The notes under the pieces were generated by a model. The model saw only the letters and a program-made list of their open reading frames with translations, had not been told where the DNA came from and made no database searches. Below are positions 1-11,160 of a stretch of 64,000 nucleotides of DNA, piece after piece. Position 1 is the stretch's first letter. Each line of letters begins with the position of its first letter. Made by a program: the position numbers and the translations under genes. Origin of the DNA: Diospyros lotus (lineage: Eukaryota > Streptophyta > Magnoliopsida > Ericales > Ebenaceae); assembly GCF_014633365.1 (NCBI RefSeq), contig NC_068352.1, positions 31,219,310 to 31,283,309 of the forward strand, given 5' to 3'.

Positions 1-850
1 AGATAGGAAGAGAGTTACTTTAACCTTGTCTCAAACCGATTATCTCAAGAAGGTTATAGAATTGTTTGGGATGTGTGACTACAAATCAGTGATGACTTAT
101 ATACCTCCTCATTTTAAGCTATGTGCTGTAAAAGGAGATTTGTCTAAGGATGAGGAACCTTATATAAAGAAGGTTCCCTATTCCAATCCTGTGGGAAGCC
201 TTATGTATGCAATGATTGGAACTGGGCCTGGCATTACTTATGGAGTTGGCTTAGTAAATAGATTTATGTGTAAGCCTTTCAAGCATCATTGGAATGTTGT
301 CAAATGGCTGTTAAGGTACCTAGAAGGCTATGTGGATATTAACTAGACTAATGTATAGATCTAATAAAGTAGGTGGAAACTAGATTGAAGGCTATTGCGA
401 CTCAGATTATGCAATAGATCTTGACAAGATAAGATCGTTAACCGACTATGCCTTCACCACTAAAGGCAATTTGGTAAGGTAGAAATCAAACCTCTAGCAT
501 ATTGTGGCACTTTCCACAATATAGGCAGAATATGTGGCTCTCACTGAAGACATCAAATAAGCCATTTGGTTGCATAGCATCACTCAAGAGCTTGGAATGA
601 AAGAACTAGTACCTAAGGTGTACTGTGATTCTCAAAGTGTAATACACTTGTCAAAGAACATTGCATTCCATGAGAGAACCAATCATATAGATGTCTGACT
701 ACATTTTTTGAGGGACACCATAGCTCTAGGCAGGTCAGAGTCGAGAAGATCTCTATTGAAGTCAATCTAGCTGATATGCTAACCAAATCTATTTCAGTGG
801 CTAAGTTTGAGCACCCATTGGCCTTACTCAATGTGATTCCTACGTAGCCT
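1..850 (+). pseudogene. Ty1/copia pol remnant (end of RT and RNase H)
   Basis: The first 346 bases keep an open frame matching the C-terminal part of copia reverse transcriptase, with the S-N-P-V-G-S-L-M-Y-A-M block and a following W-x-x-V-K-W-L-L-R-Y-L block. After the stop near 343 the RNase H part is still legible in shifting frames: a D-x-D-Y-A block, an A-E-Y-x-A-L-T block, and a C-D-S-Q-S-V-I-H-L block followed by H-E-R-T-N-H-I-D. In-frame stops and frameshifts interrupt it, so it is dead. The 5' part of the element lies outside the window. The LTR that follows fits the expected order. Confidence 0.85.
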
Positions 851-909
851 GATGAGTAATGCAGATCCTCTGGTCAGATCCAACATCGATTTTGAATCAA
901 GGTAAAATT

Positions 910-1420
910 TGTTAGTTGAAGGACTTAAAATTGGTTGAGTCTATTAACTGTTGGAACTGATTTTGGTTATTGGAGATTGCAGCTCCAACGGCTAACTCTT
1001 AACTATAACTAACTTCTAGAAACTAACAAAGCCAAGATTATTTCTTTAAATAGGGACAAAGCGTGTAAGAGAAAACTACAAAGAAGCTATTGTATCCAAC
1101 TCTCTAGTGTGAATTGTTGGGTGTTGAGAGTTTTTAAGGGAGTTATGAGTGCGGGGATTGCTCAGATTGAGCTTGTACTTTGTAAGTTCTTGGAGAGATA
1201 CTGTGAATCTTCTTGTAAGTGTAATTTTGTGATTGATTTGTTTATATTCAAGTGGATTGACTAGGGAAAAACCTCTATCGTGATGTAGGATTCCTTTAAA
1301 GGAATCTGAACATGTAAATCATTATCTCTCGTGTGTGTGTGGTTTTCTTGGTTGTCTATGAATGCTATTGATCCTGTTGTTGGCTAGCTTCCTAAAAACT
1401 CTAAAAATATCATTGTTACA
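910..1420 (+). repeat. 3' LTR of the Ty1/copia remnant
   Basis: This segment starts TGTTAG about 60 bases after the end of the RNase H remnant and ends TTGTTACA, the TG...CA form of an LTR. It holds a TATA-like tttaaatagg near 1045, about 135 bp into the segment. It also has the G/T-rich 3' part usual in copia LTRs. About 511 bp long. The partner 5' LTR and its TSD are outside the window, so the ends are inferred from position and TG/CA only. Confidence 0.6.
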
Positions 1421-2189
1421 TATATACAATAGAAAGATGTATATATGACATGTGACATAAAATTTTATAAATGATATGCAACAAGGAGGCAAAAAATATC
1501 ATGCAACCACCATTGACATACTACCTAATGCACTCAAATAATAAAGTAAATACATGATTGATTGTGATCAATTTCATTTGACGGAAGAGTATCTACTAAG
1601 TAGAGGAATGAACAACGATGACGTGTGGTTGGTGAAGGTAGATGACAAGCGAAACTTTGTGGATGGATGATGTTGTAGGACAATAGTGGCATCCATTGTT
1701 CTATGTAGGGTTTCTTTGTTAATTCTTGGGTTAAAGATATTGTTGGGCCTTTTGTGGTTTTTTTGGGCCCCTAGTTTATGCTTGCCTTTGATTTACCTTT
1801 TTGTCCTGTTTTTTAGTTTTAGATTTGATTTATTTGTTTCTACATGTTAGCCATTAATTTGTTATGACCTTGTTTCCTAGCTTGAGAGAAATCTCAATGC
1901 ATCTACCGTTTATAGGTTAATAAGATCTATGTAATGATTTAGCAAAAAATAAATAAACAAATAAAGTTCATATGAGTTAACATGTATACTTGCTAAAGGA
2001 TTAAGATAATGTTGCATTCACATTGATCTTACTTTATCCCATTTCAGGGGAAGCCACTTATGGTGGTTTTTACAATTAGCTATTTGCAATTTTGAGAGCT
2101 ATCTTTGCTACTTTGTACAACTACTTAATTTGTTTCTCCCATCTTGAATTAATTTCCTAGGAGAGGGTAAACTTAGCATTTCTCTTAGA
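1421..2189. other. Non-genic stretch; possible 3' tail of a plus-strand LINE
   Basis: No coding sequence is recognisable. Around 1740-1965 the sequence is T-rich and ends in a ttaataagatctatgtaatg block followed by an A-rich run. This is the usual look of a plant LINE 3' untranslated end. No TSD was identified, so the LINE call is weak. Confidence 0.35.
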
Positions 2190-2640
2190 ACCCTAACTAT
2201 CTTGAATTAATTTCCTTCTTTGGCAATGTGGACAAATTGTGCACAAATTTGAACTTTTGAAATATATTTAGTAGATTTTTTATACCATTGAAATGGTTTT
2301 TCAACTTCCAAAGTCCATTGTCATCAATGGAAAGCCAAGTGATAGTATTTGTCAAGTCAAATCTATCATCATATATATTAAAAGCATAGACCTTAGGATT
2401 TTCCACGCTAATCTCTAGAACTTTTTTGAGCTAAAATTTTTGGGGCATTCCCAATCATGGCATCCTATTGAAGATAAGAACATACATTTAAAAATAACTA
2501 GACCATCACAACAAACTCCACCAACCCTTACAAGTCCTAGTTTGTCATATGTTGAATTGTTAGTATTCCATTTCAAATTGGATTCAATGGGAGGCCAATG
2601 TATCATGTCATGTTGACATGACCAATTTAACCAAGGCATC
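2190..2640 (-). pseudogene. LINE-type RNase H domain remnant
   Basis: On the minus strand two short frames, 2640-2415 and 2406-2197, together resemble the RNase H domain at the C-terminus of plant LINE polyproteins. The first holds a W-x-P-P-x-E-S-N-L-K-W-N start, a G-x-V-R-V-G-G-V block and a D-W-E-C block where active-site residues are expected. The second holds an N-T-I-T-W-L block and a K-F-V-H-N-L block near the end. Key acidic residues are altered and the frames are broken, so this is a decayed copy. The match is by pattern only and could be an RNase H-like gene fragment instead. Confidence 0.5.
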
Positions 2641-3287
2641 TCGTATTATTTGTTATGTGCCATGTGGCACCAACTCCCTAAAGGGATCGACTTGGCTTTG
2701 ACCATAGCCCATGGTAAGCTAGGTCGAATGTCATAATGGCCCACAAGCCAAGCGGGCTACGCATGTCAGGCCTATCTTTTTTTTTTTTTTTTTGAATTTT
2801 TTTTAATGTGGTTTTGTATATATGCAACATTTATAAATATCAAAATGCATGCCTTTATATATATATATATATATATGTTGATGGTGAAATTGGTGTAGTG
2901 GCCAAGCCATGGGTCTCAAGGCTCTACCCCTAGCACGTCCCAACGTCGTGGAGAGAGACATGTCAAACATGATTGAGTTATAGATTAAAATTTATATCTG
3001 CCCCACAAGTCGCTATTCAAATACACTCTAATCAATGATACTTTTCCTTAATCAATTTAGATTTGAGTTCGAGTTTAGGGAAAACTCAAAGTGCAAAAAG
3101 TGGGCTTGGGTGACGGTGGGGATAGTACTCCATGCCCCAAACCCATGTTTGTTAAGTTAATTTGTAAAGTGTATTAAAAGTATATTATTTTGATTTTTTA
3201 ATTTTTAATTTTTGTTATCGATCTTAGTTTTTGTTGAATGTTTTAATCTTAATGATAGATATATTTTTTTATTAATTTAGTATTAGT
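2641..3287. other. Non-genic AT-rich stretch with simple repeats
   Basis: This stretch holds a poly(T) run near 2777-2794, a (TA)n run near 2857-2876 and unannotatable AT-rich sequence. No gene is seen. Confidence 0.6.
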
Positions 3288-3980
3288 TTGATTTTGTTCA
3301 CATGTTTGGGGATGGGTTAAGTGCCAATATGGGGTTTTTTCTATATGATTTGTTAAAGTGATTCGACCACCAAGGATCCATAAACCCCATTAGAATGGGA
3401 TTTGGGTTGTTTTTTCCTCCACAATTGAGTTTAGGCACAAGTTTGGGGATGAGGATGGACACACACCCCATTGACATTCCTAGGACTAGTTCATATCTCT
3501 AACTATAAGAGAATTTAATTTTATGACCCTGTCCCTTAGATGATTTTGTTGAAGAAAATAATTGATTTGGCCATGTTGACTTCTTGCCCTGATCAATTTG
3601 TTGAATAGCCCTAATTTTAATTAAAAAAATCAGATAAAAAGATTTATGGCATTTCTATTATTAAATGAGGTGCAAAAATATAGCCTAAATAACCTAACCT
3701 CACATTTGACACCATTGCAAGAAGATAAATAAAAAGGGAATTAGGAAATGAAGTAAAAAAATTAAATATAGAGAAGTAAAGAAAATGCCAAGTTGTATGA
3801 ATAGTTTTAGGTCCTCTAATTGATCACTTTGGCAGGGATTTAATTCAGCATGTTCAAAACAAAATAATAAGTATAGGCCAAAAAGTTATTCTTCAAGAAA
3901 GAAAAGAAGAAATTGAATGGACCATATATAGCCCATTTGAATTTATTAAACAAATAAGAATATAAAGAAAAGGGGGGGAA

Positions 3981-4169
3981 CTAACAATTTGGTCCACCAA
4001 GTTGATCTATAGCTTCGATAAAGCTTTTATGCAACCTAGATGTCCAAAGAAGCCTAGGTCTAGGCTCGTGGTTCAGACGAGGCTGCTTCTCTTCAACTTG
4101 ATGGTGGTGGCGCTGATGAGTCGGGGTTTGTTGAACGATCTTCTCTTGCTCGTTGGGTTGGTCAGCCAT
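3981..4169 (-). pseudogene. Captured GARP (G2-like Myb) gene fragment, unit A
   Basis: The minus-strand frame starts M-A-D-Q and is rich in Gln and His. It ends in the first helix of a GARP DNA-binding domain: R-P-R-L-L-W-T-S-R-L-H-K-S-F-I-E-A-I-D, then Q-L-G-G. GARP proteins are plant transcription factors (KANADI, PHR and type-B response-regulator groups). The remaining helices, including the SHxQKY end, are missing, and the frame stops two codons after GGP. The fragment is consistent with one captured exon. The paralogous copy at 10984-11160 keeps a more canonical version of the same motif. The exact GARP subgroup cannot be told. Confidence 0.6.
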
Positions 4170-4642
4170 GATTCACCTACTTAATATAACGATTGTCAAT
4201 TAGAACCATAAATAGTAGAACCACAACTTGAAAGCTGATAAAAAAAAAAAAAAAAAAAAACTAAAACTGATGAGGTAGCTAGAAAGGTTCTTATGAAACA
4301 TTGAATTGAAATTGAAAAAAAAAATTGAAATGTAACAAAAGATGAGAGAAGCAAAGATAGCATGGTAACATAAAGTTAGTGAACATAACAAATTACAAAA
4401 AGGTGAATTATTGGTAAATGCAAGGGTAAAAGGTGTAGCATATATATTGAAGTTGTTGGTGAGAAATTAATCTCAATAGTCTGATACACTTTAAAAATAT
4501 GCAAATAAAGAACTTAATTTTTGATAATAAATAAAAATTTTACTAATGAGAAATCAATAATATCATTTAAAGATAGGACTTCTTTATCTTGTGCCCTTAG
4601 AACACAAGTTAAGATGCATTAACTACACCTCAATTAATGTAC

Positions 4643-4794
4643 CTCAACTAATTAGTCAATAACATACAATTGAGTTATATTTTTACATCTATTAGATACA
4701 ACTCAATTATGTGTTGTTCTCAACTAATTAGTCAATAACATACAATTGAGTTATATTTTTACATCTATTAGATACAACTCAATTATGTGTTGTT
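4643..4794. repeat. 76-bp tandem duplication (two copies)
   Basis: Two consecutive 76-bp copies, starting at 4643 and 4719, are essentially identical. The corresponding place in unit B (about 14938) has only one copy, so this duplication arose after the large A/B duplication. Confidence 0.85.
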
Positions 4795-5097
4795 GCCTAA
4801 TTACTTGAAATGCACTAATTAAGATATATTTAGTACAACTTATCTTATAATCCAAAGAGACAGATAGAGCCCCCTAAAAATTATACAGAAAAGGAAGTTG
4901 ATTTTGGTAATAAATAAAGATTTGACTGATATAACACTAATAATAAGGATATCTCAATGTTAACTTCTCACCTTTTCCAAAAAATGTTAACTTCTAACAA
5001 GGACAATGCGAAGAGAAAGTGCCAAGTTAAAAGTGCAATTTCAGGACCCACAAATGGATCTTTTAGACAGGAATTCAACATGTTCCCTAAAACCCAT

Positions 5098-6050
5098 CTA
5101 GGTTTTAAGTACATTTCCAAGAAAAGCCCAGAAAAAGAAGTAAACATGTATGCATATATATTTATATATGGACTTAAGGGTACCAGCTCCTGGATAAATA
5201 AGAATCGCGCCCCTGATGAAGAAAGAAGATAGAAAATGGTTAGAAGTGGCAAAGAAACGGGTGTCTGTAGCCGATCTTCGCAGCCTGATGAAAATGGTGA
5301 TGATCATACATATACAAGTGATCAAAGGCGTAGCTAAACGATCAACAGAATTATACCAAATTTGATGCATTACATATGTAGAATGCTGAATTGAACTTAC
5401 CCTAGCAATTAAGGGTCGATTGAAGAACTTGTCCAGCCTAAAAGGAAGGGCGGGATAGCCTAAAAGGAAGGGCGGGATACCACTCAAATGCCTCCCCAAG
5501 TTTGGGCCGGCTGTCTGAAAAATTGGGGAAGCTCTGAAACCCTAAGTCTGGGCGATCAGTCCTGTCTAGATGGGACTCAACCTGCAATCTCTGTCACTAT
5601 CAGAAAAAGCTGCAATTTATCCGATTATCGAAGAAAGCTGCACGATCTCTCTCTCACTCAGTCACTTTCTCCGCTCTCTCTCCGATATGTCTCTCACTCA
5701 GACTCTGAGTGTTCTCAACCCCCAACTGTCTCTTCTCTCTCTCTCTATCTCTCTCCGTCTCTCCCCCCCTATATGTCTCTCACTCAGACTCCCAGTGTTC
5801 TCAACCCCCAACTGTCTCTTCTCTATCTCCCTCTCGTTCTCACTTTCTCCGATCCCTCACTCTCTCTCTCTCAATTTCTCCAATCTCTCTCTCTCTCACA
5901 ATCTCAATCTCAATCTCAATCTTTCTCTATCTCACTCTCCCGCCCCCCCTTTTTCTCTGATCTCTGCCACTCTCTCTCACTATGTGTCTCTTTATCACTG
6001 GATTTTTATTTCTCTCTCCTCTCCTCTCTCTAGGACAGCTGATTCATGGA
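5098..6050 (-). pseudogene. Probable captured 5' gene fragment with TC/GA-rich leader
   Basis: Unit A carries about 1 kb here that unit B lacks. Read on the minus strand, it begins with a GA-rich leader (5640-6040), as in plant 5' UTRs. It then shows an exon-like stretch ending in AGG followed by GTAAGT, a perfect splice donor, at about 5401/5400. A pyrimidine-rich acceptor ending in CAG follows near 5213. The second exon-like piece reads A-I-L-I-Y-P-G-A-G-T-L-K. I cannot identify the gene. The leader contains an 85-bp direct repeat (from about 5686 and 5771), and a 22-bp duplication lies at 5439-5481. The serine/leucine-rich frames on the plus strand are products of the TC repeat. Confidence 0.4.
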
Positions 6051-6907
6051 CAAAAAAGGATACATTTTGAATATACGGATTAGAAAGAATTCCAAAGTGG
6101 GGCCCACACATACTAAAAACGTGCGTGCACAAGCCCCCAGGTGGTTTTCTGGAGAACGTAAGTGGTTTGGTTTTTTAAGGTAGCTGGCCGCCAGTACTAA
6201 TGTATTTTAGCTTTTCTTGAAATTAAAAATGCTTCTAATGTAGATTTTTTTTTTCTGGTAATGCAAATTTATTTTTAGAGGAACTAATTTGATATGTTAT
6301 TTAGTATATAACATTAATTTAATATATTATTTTGAGGTATTATTTTAAAATTTTAAATTAAAAAATATGTATATATTTGTATGCCTTTCTGCATATCCAT
6401 TTTATTAAAATTTGGGCATGCCACAAAACCCACATCTAATTTGACACCTCTAATTTTTTTTAAAATTAAAAAAATTTATATTCTTATTTTAGGCCTTTTG
6501 TTTTGCTAAGTAATAATCTAAATATGCTCTTAATCATCTCATATGTGCACATAGTTTTAGAAGGAGAGTATGACTCAAACACCAACTATACCTAAATTTT
6601 TGAAATTATTTATAGAATATAATAGCATCATAGAAAATACGATCGTAGCTAAAAATAATTGGAAGTTCAGAAATTACATAGCCAACTAGAGATTCAAACT
6701 TATGATTATTGTTATTGGTTATATATTGTAAATTATAACCCTTTATTTGTCAACACTTTGGAGGAAATAAAAACATTTTGAAGTACTATTTAGTACATAT
6801 CATTTTGGGGTATTATTTTGAAATTTAAAATTTGAAAAGAAAAATTAATTCTTAGGCCTTCCAGCCCAAGTGGATCAGCCCACCAACACCAAGACACAAG
6901 AAGACCC

Positions 6908-9726
6908 CACTACAGAAAAATTATTGTTTTGTGGCGATTCAATAGACTATAGTAGACACTAGAACGAAAATATTGACAGTTGCTGGCAATTGGTAGTGGC
7001 ATTTGAACAATTGCCACTAAAAATACAAATATAATGGGTTAATATATAGGATGGCCCGCAACAAATAAAAAATACACCGTTGGTCTCTGAAGCACAAACA
7101 TTAAAATTTGATATTTTAATTATTAAATTATTAGTTTAAGTCTTTACCAAACTGAAAGTAACAGAACTATTATCTACGCCACAAAGATTCCATATTACAT
7201 AAAAAAAAAAAAACCACGTTAAGGAAACACATCAAATTAAACTTAATACATATATAAATATGACATTTAGTCCATCAATAATTAAAAAAATTGACATTTG
7301 ACCCTTGATATGAAAAAAAAAAAAAAGGACCAAGTTTGATTAAAAAAACCTAAATTTCATAATTAAAAATAACTTAAATTTCATAAAACAAGACCTAAAA
7401 ATATTTTTAAAAAACTTAAATTTTATAAAAAGAACTAAAAATTTCATAAAACATACCTAAAATATTTAATGGATTTATATATATAGTTTCGATGCTATAT
7501 ATATAAATTATCTTTTTATAGTTATCAAATTTACAAATAGTAAGTTGTTCTTTTTTCTATTTGCAAAAGGCTCCCAATGTTCATAGTGTTCATCAAGCAA
7601 ATTCATAAGACATAGATGCTTTAGCCATTCAAGTAAAAAAGTTTATTATTGTATAAAACCCCAAGACCCAAATGCTTTACCATTCAAGTTAAAAGTTATA
7701 ACTGTTAACTGAGGCAGCCACTAAATACTATCAATCCTATGGGCGGTGCTATCACCAGCGCACGAGCCTCGTGGACTAACTCTAGGTCAATTTTCGAGTA
7801 GCCAAACCAGGCCAGGGCCATATCTCCCAGGGACTTCCATAACCCAACAATCCACCTCCCCAAAATTGTGTTTGTGCATACTCGAACCCGTGACATACTT
7901 TGATACCAATAGAACCCCAAGAACCAAGCACTTACCTCTCCAGCTAAAAACTATAGCTGTTAATCGAGACAACCTTAATCCTATAAGTGCTACAGGCAAC
8001 GCCATTACCAAGCACGAGCCCCGCGGACCAATTCTAGATCAATTTTGGAGTAGCCAAAATAGGCCAAGGCCATCTACCAGAGACTACCATAACCCAACAA
8101 TCCCCCCCCCCTCGAATTGCATCCTCGTAGACTCAAACCCGTGACCTACTCAAATACTAGTAGAATCTCAGGACCCAAGCATTAACCGAGGCAGCCACTT
8201 AATTCTATAAGCACTACAAATAGGCCATCACTAGTCCACGAGTCCTGCAGAGCAACTCTGGGTCAATTTTTGAATAGCCAAAGTCCAGGGCCATTTCCCA
8301 AGGAGTGCCATAACCCAACACTATCTTTAGGAATATTTGAAATAGAGTCAATATAAGGATTAGTTTTGGTGGATATTGTAATAGAAGTGACAATGTAAGT
8401 CCTTATCTTGATGTTAAATCTCAATGTCATTTGCTTGATCTTATCTCCCAGGTGTTGTGTAATAGGTTTGTCTTTAAGATCAAGTTGTCATCAGATGTTC
8501 GTGTTTAGCTAATCAATGACCTAGCTAATACTGAGTATGTATCCATATTTTTCTTTATTTTTCTAAATCATGTCTATTGTGCAAGAGTGTGATCTTTTTA
8601 ACCACAGTTTCGTTATAGTTTTGATTCTATAAAAGGTACGCAGTTAAGTTAGGATGTAGGTACATCATTTTAGAATGCATATACAAACATAGGTAGAGAT
8701 ACATTTATTCTTTGTTAGAGATGATTTATTTAGAGATATGTTGCATTGATCATGCCATTATCTTTTGATTTGAATTTGAATTTCTTATTTTTTTTTCACA
8801 GGTCACACTTTGTGAGGGATTAACACAAAGATTTTGGGAATTGTTATTGTAGTTTGTTATTAAAATGATTTTGTAATTTTTGAATGGAAAATGCTGCTTG
8901 AGTTACTCACACACACAAAATGATTCTTTTTGAATTCATACATGCATTAGGAATTTATGTTTCATAATTGCGATTGTACTTTATTTGAATATTATATCCA
9001 TTTGAATATTGTTGTTTGAATATTATATGAATATTAAATTTTACTCCAACTAATTGTTTATGGCAATATAATGTGGCTTTATTATTTTCCTTATAAAGAC
9101 TATATGTACTTTTATTTGTCATTGCTTATCCTAAAACATAACACTATAATATCTACATATACGTGCATTTATACATTGATGGAAGCATAGGCAAGAAGTC
9201 ATTATAATGACCCATGTTGATATTTAAAATTACTGATAAATGATATTTCAAAAAAATGGGACAAATGGAAACTATATTGTTAATTACAAATGCCGCTAAA
9301 AGTTATTGAAATTATGTTATGGCTAAAATTTTGTGACTTATAAATTCCAGCATAGGTCATTAGAATTATTTTATAACCAAAAGTTTTTTGAAATTTATAA
9401 ATGCCACTATAGGTCATTAAAATTATTATATGGCCAAAAGTTTTTGGCATTTATAAATCCCATAGTAAGTCATTTAAATTTTTTTGTCAAGAATTTTTGA
9501 CGTTTTTAATCACTAATCATACACTATAAATGCCACAAAAGAATCAGTCTTTTAGTGGTATTTGTTTGAATCTACCCTAGAAATTGTTGTTTTGCCGCTA
9601 ATACACATTGCCGACATAATTGACTCTAGCCTCCAAACCACAAATGCCGGTAAATTTCTTAGCGACAATTACAAATGCTGCTAAAAACCAAAACAAATGC
9701 TGCTAAAAACCGATCATGTTGTAGTG
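6908..9726. mobile_element. Non-autonomous CACTA-like element
   Basis: The element starts CACTACAGAAAAATT and ends in ...GTTGTAGTG, the inverted termini of plant CACTA transposons. Both ends carry subterminal motifs around 'aatgcc(g/a)ctaaa'. The paralogous site near 19805 goes from the same left flank to the same right flank (agatat...) without this element, so it is an insertion. No 3-bp TSD is visible, so one end may be altered. No transposase is recognisable. A short conserved stretch at 8325-8510 recurs at 18236-18425 in the truncated copy. Confidence 0.6.
7653..8322 (-). repeat. Array of three SINE-like units, minus strand
   Basis: Three diverged units repeat head to tail with spacings of about 253 and 225 bp. 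The key blocks are g-cacgag-cctcgtgg near 7759, 8012 and 8237. On the minus strand the better units contain an RNA-polymerase-III B-box-like ggttcga-g (gtcacgggttcgag near 7885) preceded by an A-box-like tagctggagagg. This is the make-up of a tRNA-derived SINE. The paralogous position at about 18209-18236 lacks the whole array, so it was inserted into the CACTA-like element. The family is not identified. Confidence 0.5.
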
Positions 9727-10983
9727 AGATATCACAATCATAAGCTATTTTGCAATAGTTTTGAGTAATTGCTGGAGTAATCATCACAAAATAAGTATCT
9801 TGTCATGGTTGCTAAACTGCTACAAAATTGCTCATTTTGTGACGGTTTAAAGAGATTTAGTAGTAATTCATGACCTCTGTAAAATTTAAAATGGAATTTT
9901 AGACATTATTTTATTTTATTTTTTGTGGTAGTTTACAAACCATCGCTATTTATTTTTCATATTAAATTTATTTTTGGTGATGAATTTTCTGCCATTGCTA
10001 ATTTAAAATATTATTTTTATTTTTTGGGTGATGGTTAAAGTACTGTCGGTATGTTTTTAATTTTTAACTTTTAGCGGTGGTTTTCTAGCTATATTAAATT
10101 AATTAATTTTTATTTATTTTTAGTTGTGATTTATAACCTCCAAATATTTTATATTAATTAAATTTTAAAATTGGTACTAATGTTTAGCAGTGATTATAAA
10201 TTAAAAGTAAAATTAATTAACTTATTTAGCGAAGGTTGAAAATCACCACTAAATTTTGAGAATTTTCATGGTCCTATTTGTTTGATGTTGTTCACATGTT
10301 TGGGTAAGGTTTGGGGATGAGTTAAGTACAAGTTCGAGGTTTCGTCGATATGATTTGTTTAGATGATTCGGCTGGCGAGGATCTATAAACCCTGAGGAAA
10401 CAGGGTTTGGGTTTATTTTCTCTCTGCAATTGAGTTTTAATTCAAGCTTAGGGAAGAGGATATGGCACTTCCCACTCCCAACACACGACCCATTGCCTTT
10501 CCTAAGACTAGTTCATATCTATAGCTATAAGAGACTTTGACTTCTTTGATCTTCTCCATGGATATGTTTTTGTTAACGAAAAAAGTTGATTTGGCCATGT
10601 TGAGCTCTTGCCCCGAATAGCCCTAATTTTAATTAATAAAATTAGCTAAAAAGACTAATGCCATTTATATCATTAAATGAGGTAAAGAAAAATAGCAGCC
10701 TAAACAACCTAACCCCATATTTGACACCATTAATTGCAAGAAGATAAATTAAAAGGGAGTTAAAGAAATAATGTAAAGAAATTAAATATAGAGAAGTAAA
10801 GAAAATACCAAGTTATATGATTATAGCATTAGGCACTAATTGATCACTTTGGCCGGGATTTAACTCAGCATGTTCACAACAAAACAAAAGGTGTGGGACT
10901 AAAAGTTATTTTTCAAGAATCAAAGAAGAAATTTAATGGACAAATAACTAAGAACATAAAAAAAATGGAGACTAACAATTTGG

Positions 10984-11160
10984 TCTGCATGCCAAGTTGA
11001 TCCATAGCTTTGAGAAATCTTGCATGCAACTCGAATGTCCAAAGAAACCTAGGTTTAGGCTCATGATTTAGACAAGATTGCTTCTCTTCGACTTGACGAT
11101 GGTGGCACTGATGAGTTAGGGCTTGTTCAATGGTCCTTTCTCGCTCATTGAGTTTCTCAA
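10984..11160 (-). pseudogene. Captured GARP (G2-like Myb) gene fragment, unit B
   Basis: The minus strand reads an uninterrupted frame with E-R-T-I-E-Q-A-L-T-H-Q, then V-E-E-K-Q, then K-P-R-F-L-W-T-F-E-L-H-A-R-F-L-K-A-M-D, then Q-L-G. This is the W...LH..F..A...LG first-helix signature of GARP DNA-binding domains and is closer to consensus than the unit A copy. The domain stops after QLG, so helices 2 and 3 are absent. Two diverged copies of the same capture show that the gene fragment predates the tandem duplication. Confidence 0.65.

Larger units (their letters stand above)
3288..10278. repeat. Unit A of an old ~7-kb tandem duplication
   Basis: From about 3288 the sequence (tttgttcacatgtttgg...) reappears from about 10279. 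The two copies then keep the same order of blocks. A GARP gene fragment block comes first, then an AT-rich block with paired ttgaggtattattttaaaatt motifs. A block ending in caagaagaccc follows, then a final block rich in 'tagc-ggtgg' motifs. Unit A additionally contains a gene fragment at 5098-6050 and a CACTA-like element at 6908-9726. The parts not listed separately (6051-6907 and 9727-10278) are AT-rich and non-coding. Confidence 0.7.

Noticed and set aside
2881..3130. tRNA-derived SINE
   Set aside because: An A-box-like tggtgtagtgg is present, but no convincing B box or TSD was found.
5488..6070. Overlapping Ser/Leu-rich plus-strand ORFs up to 181 codons
   Set aside because: They are products of a TC-rich microsatellite. 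Several frames stay open for the same reason.
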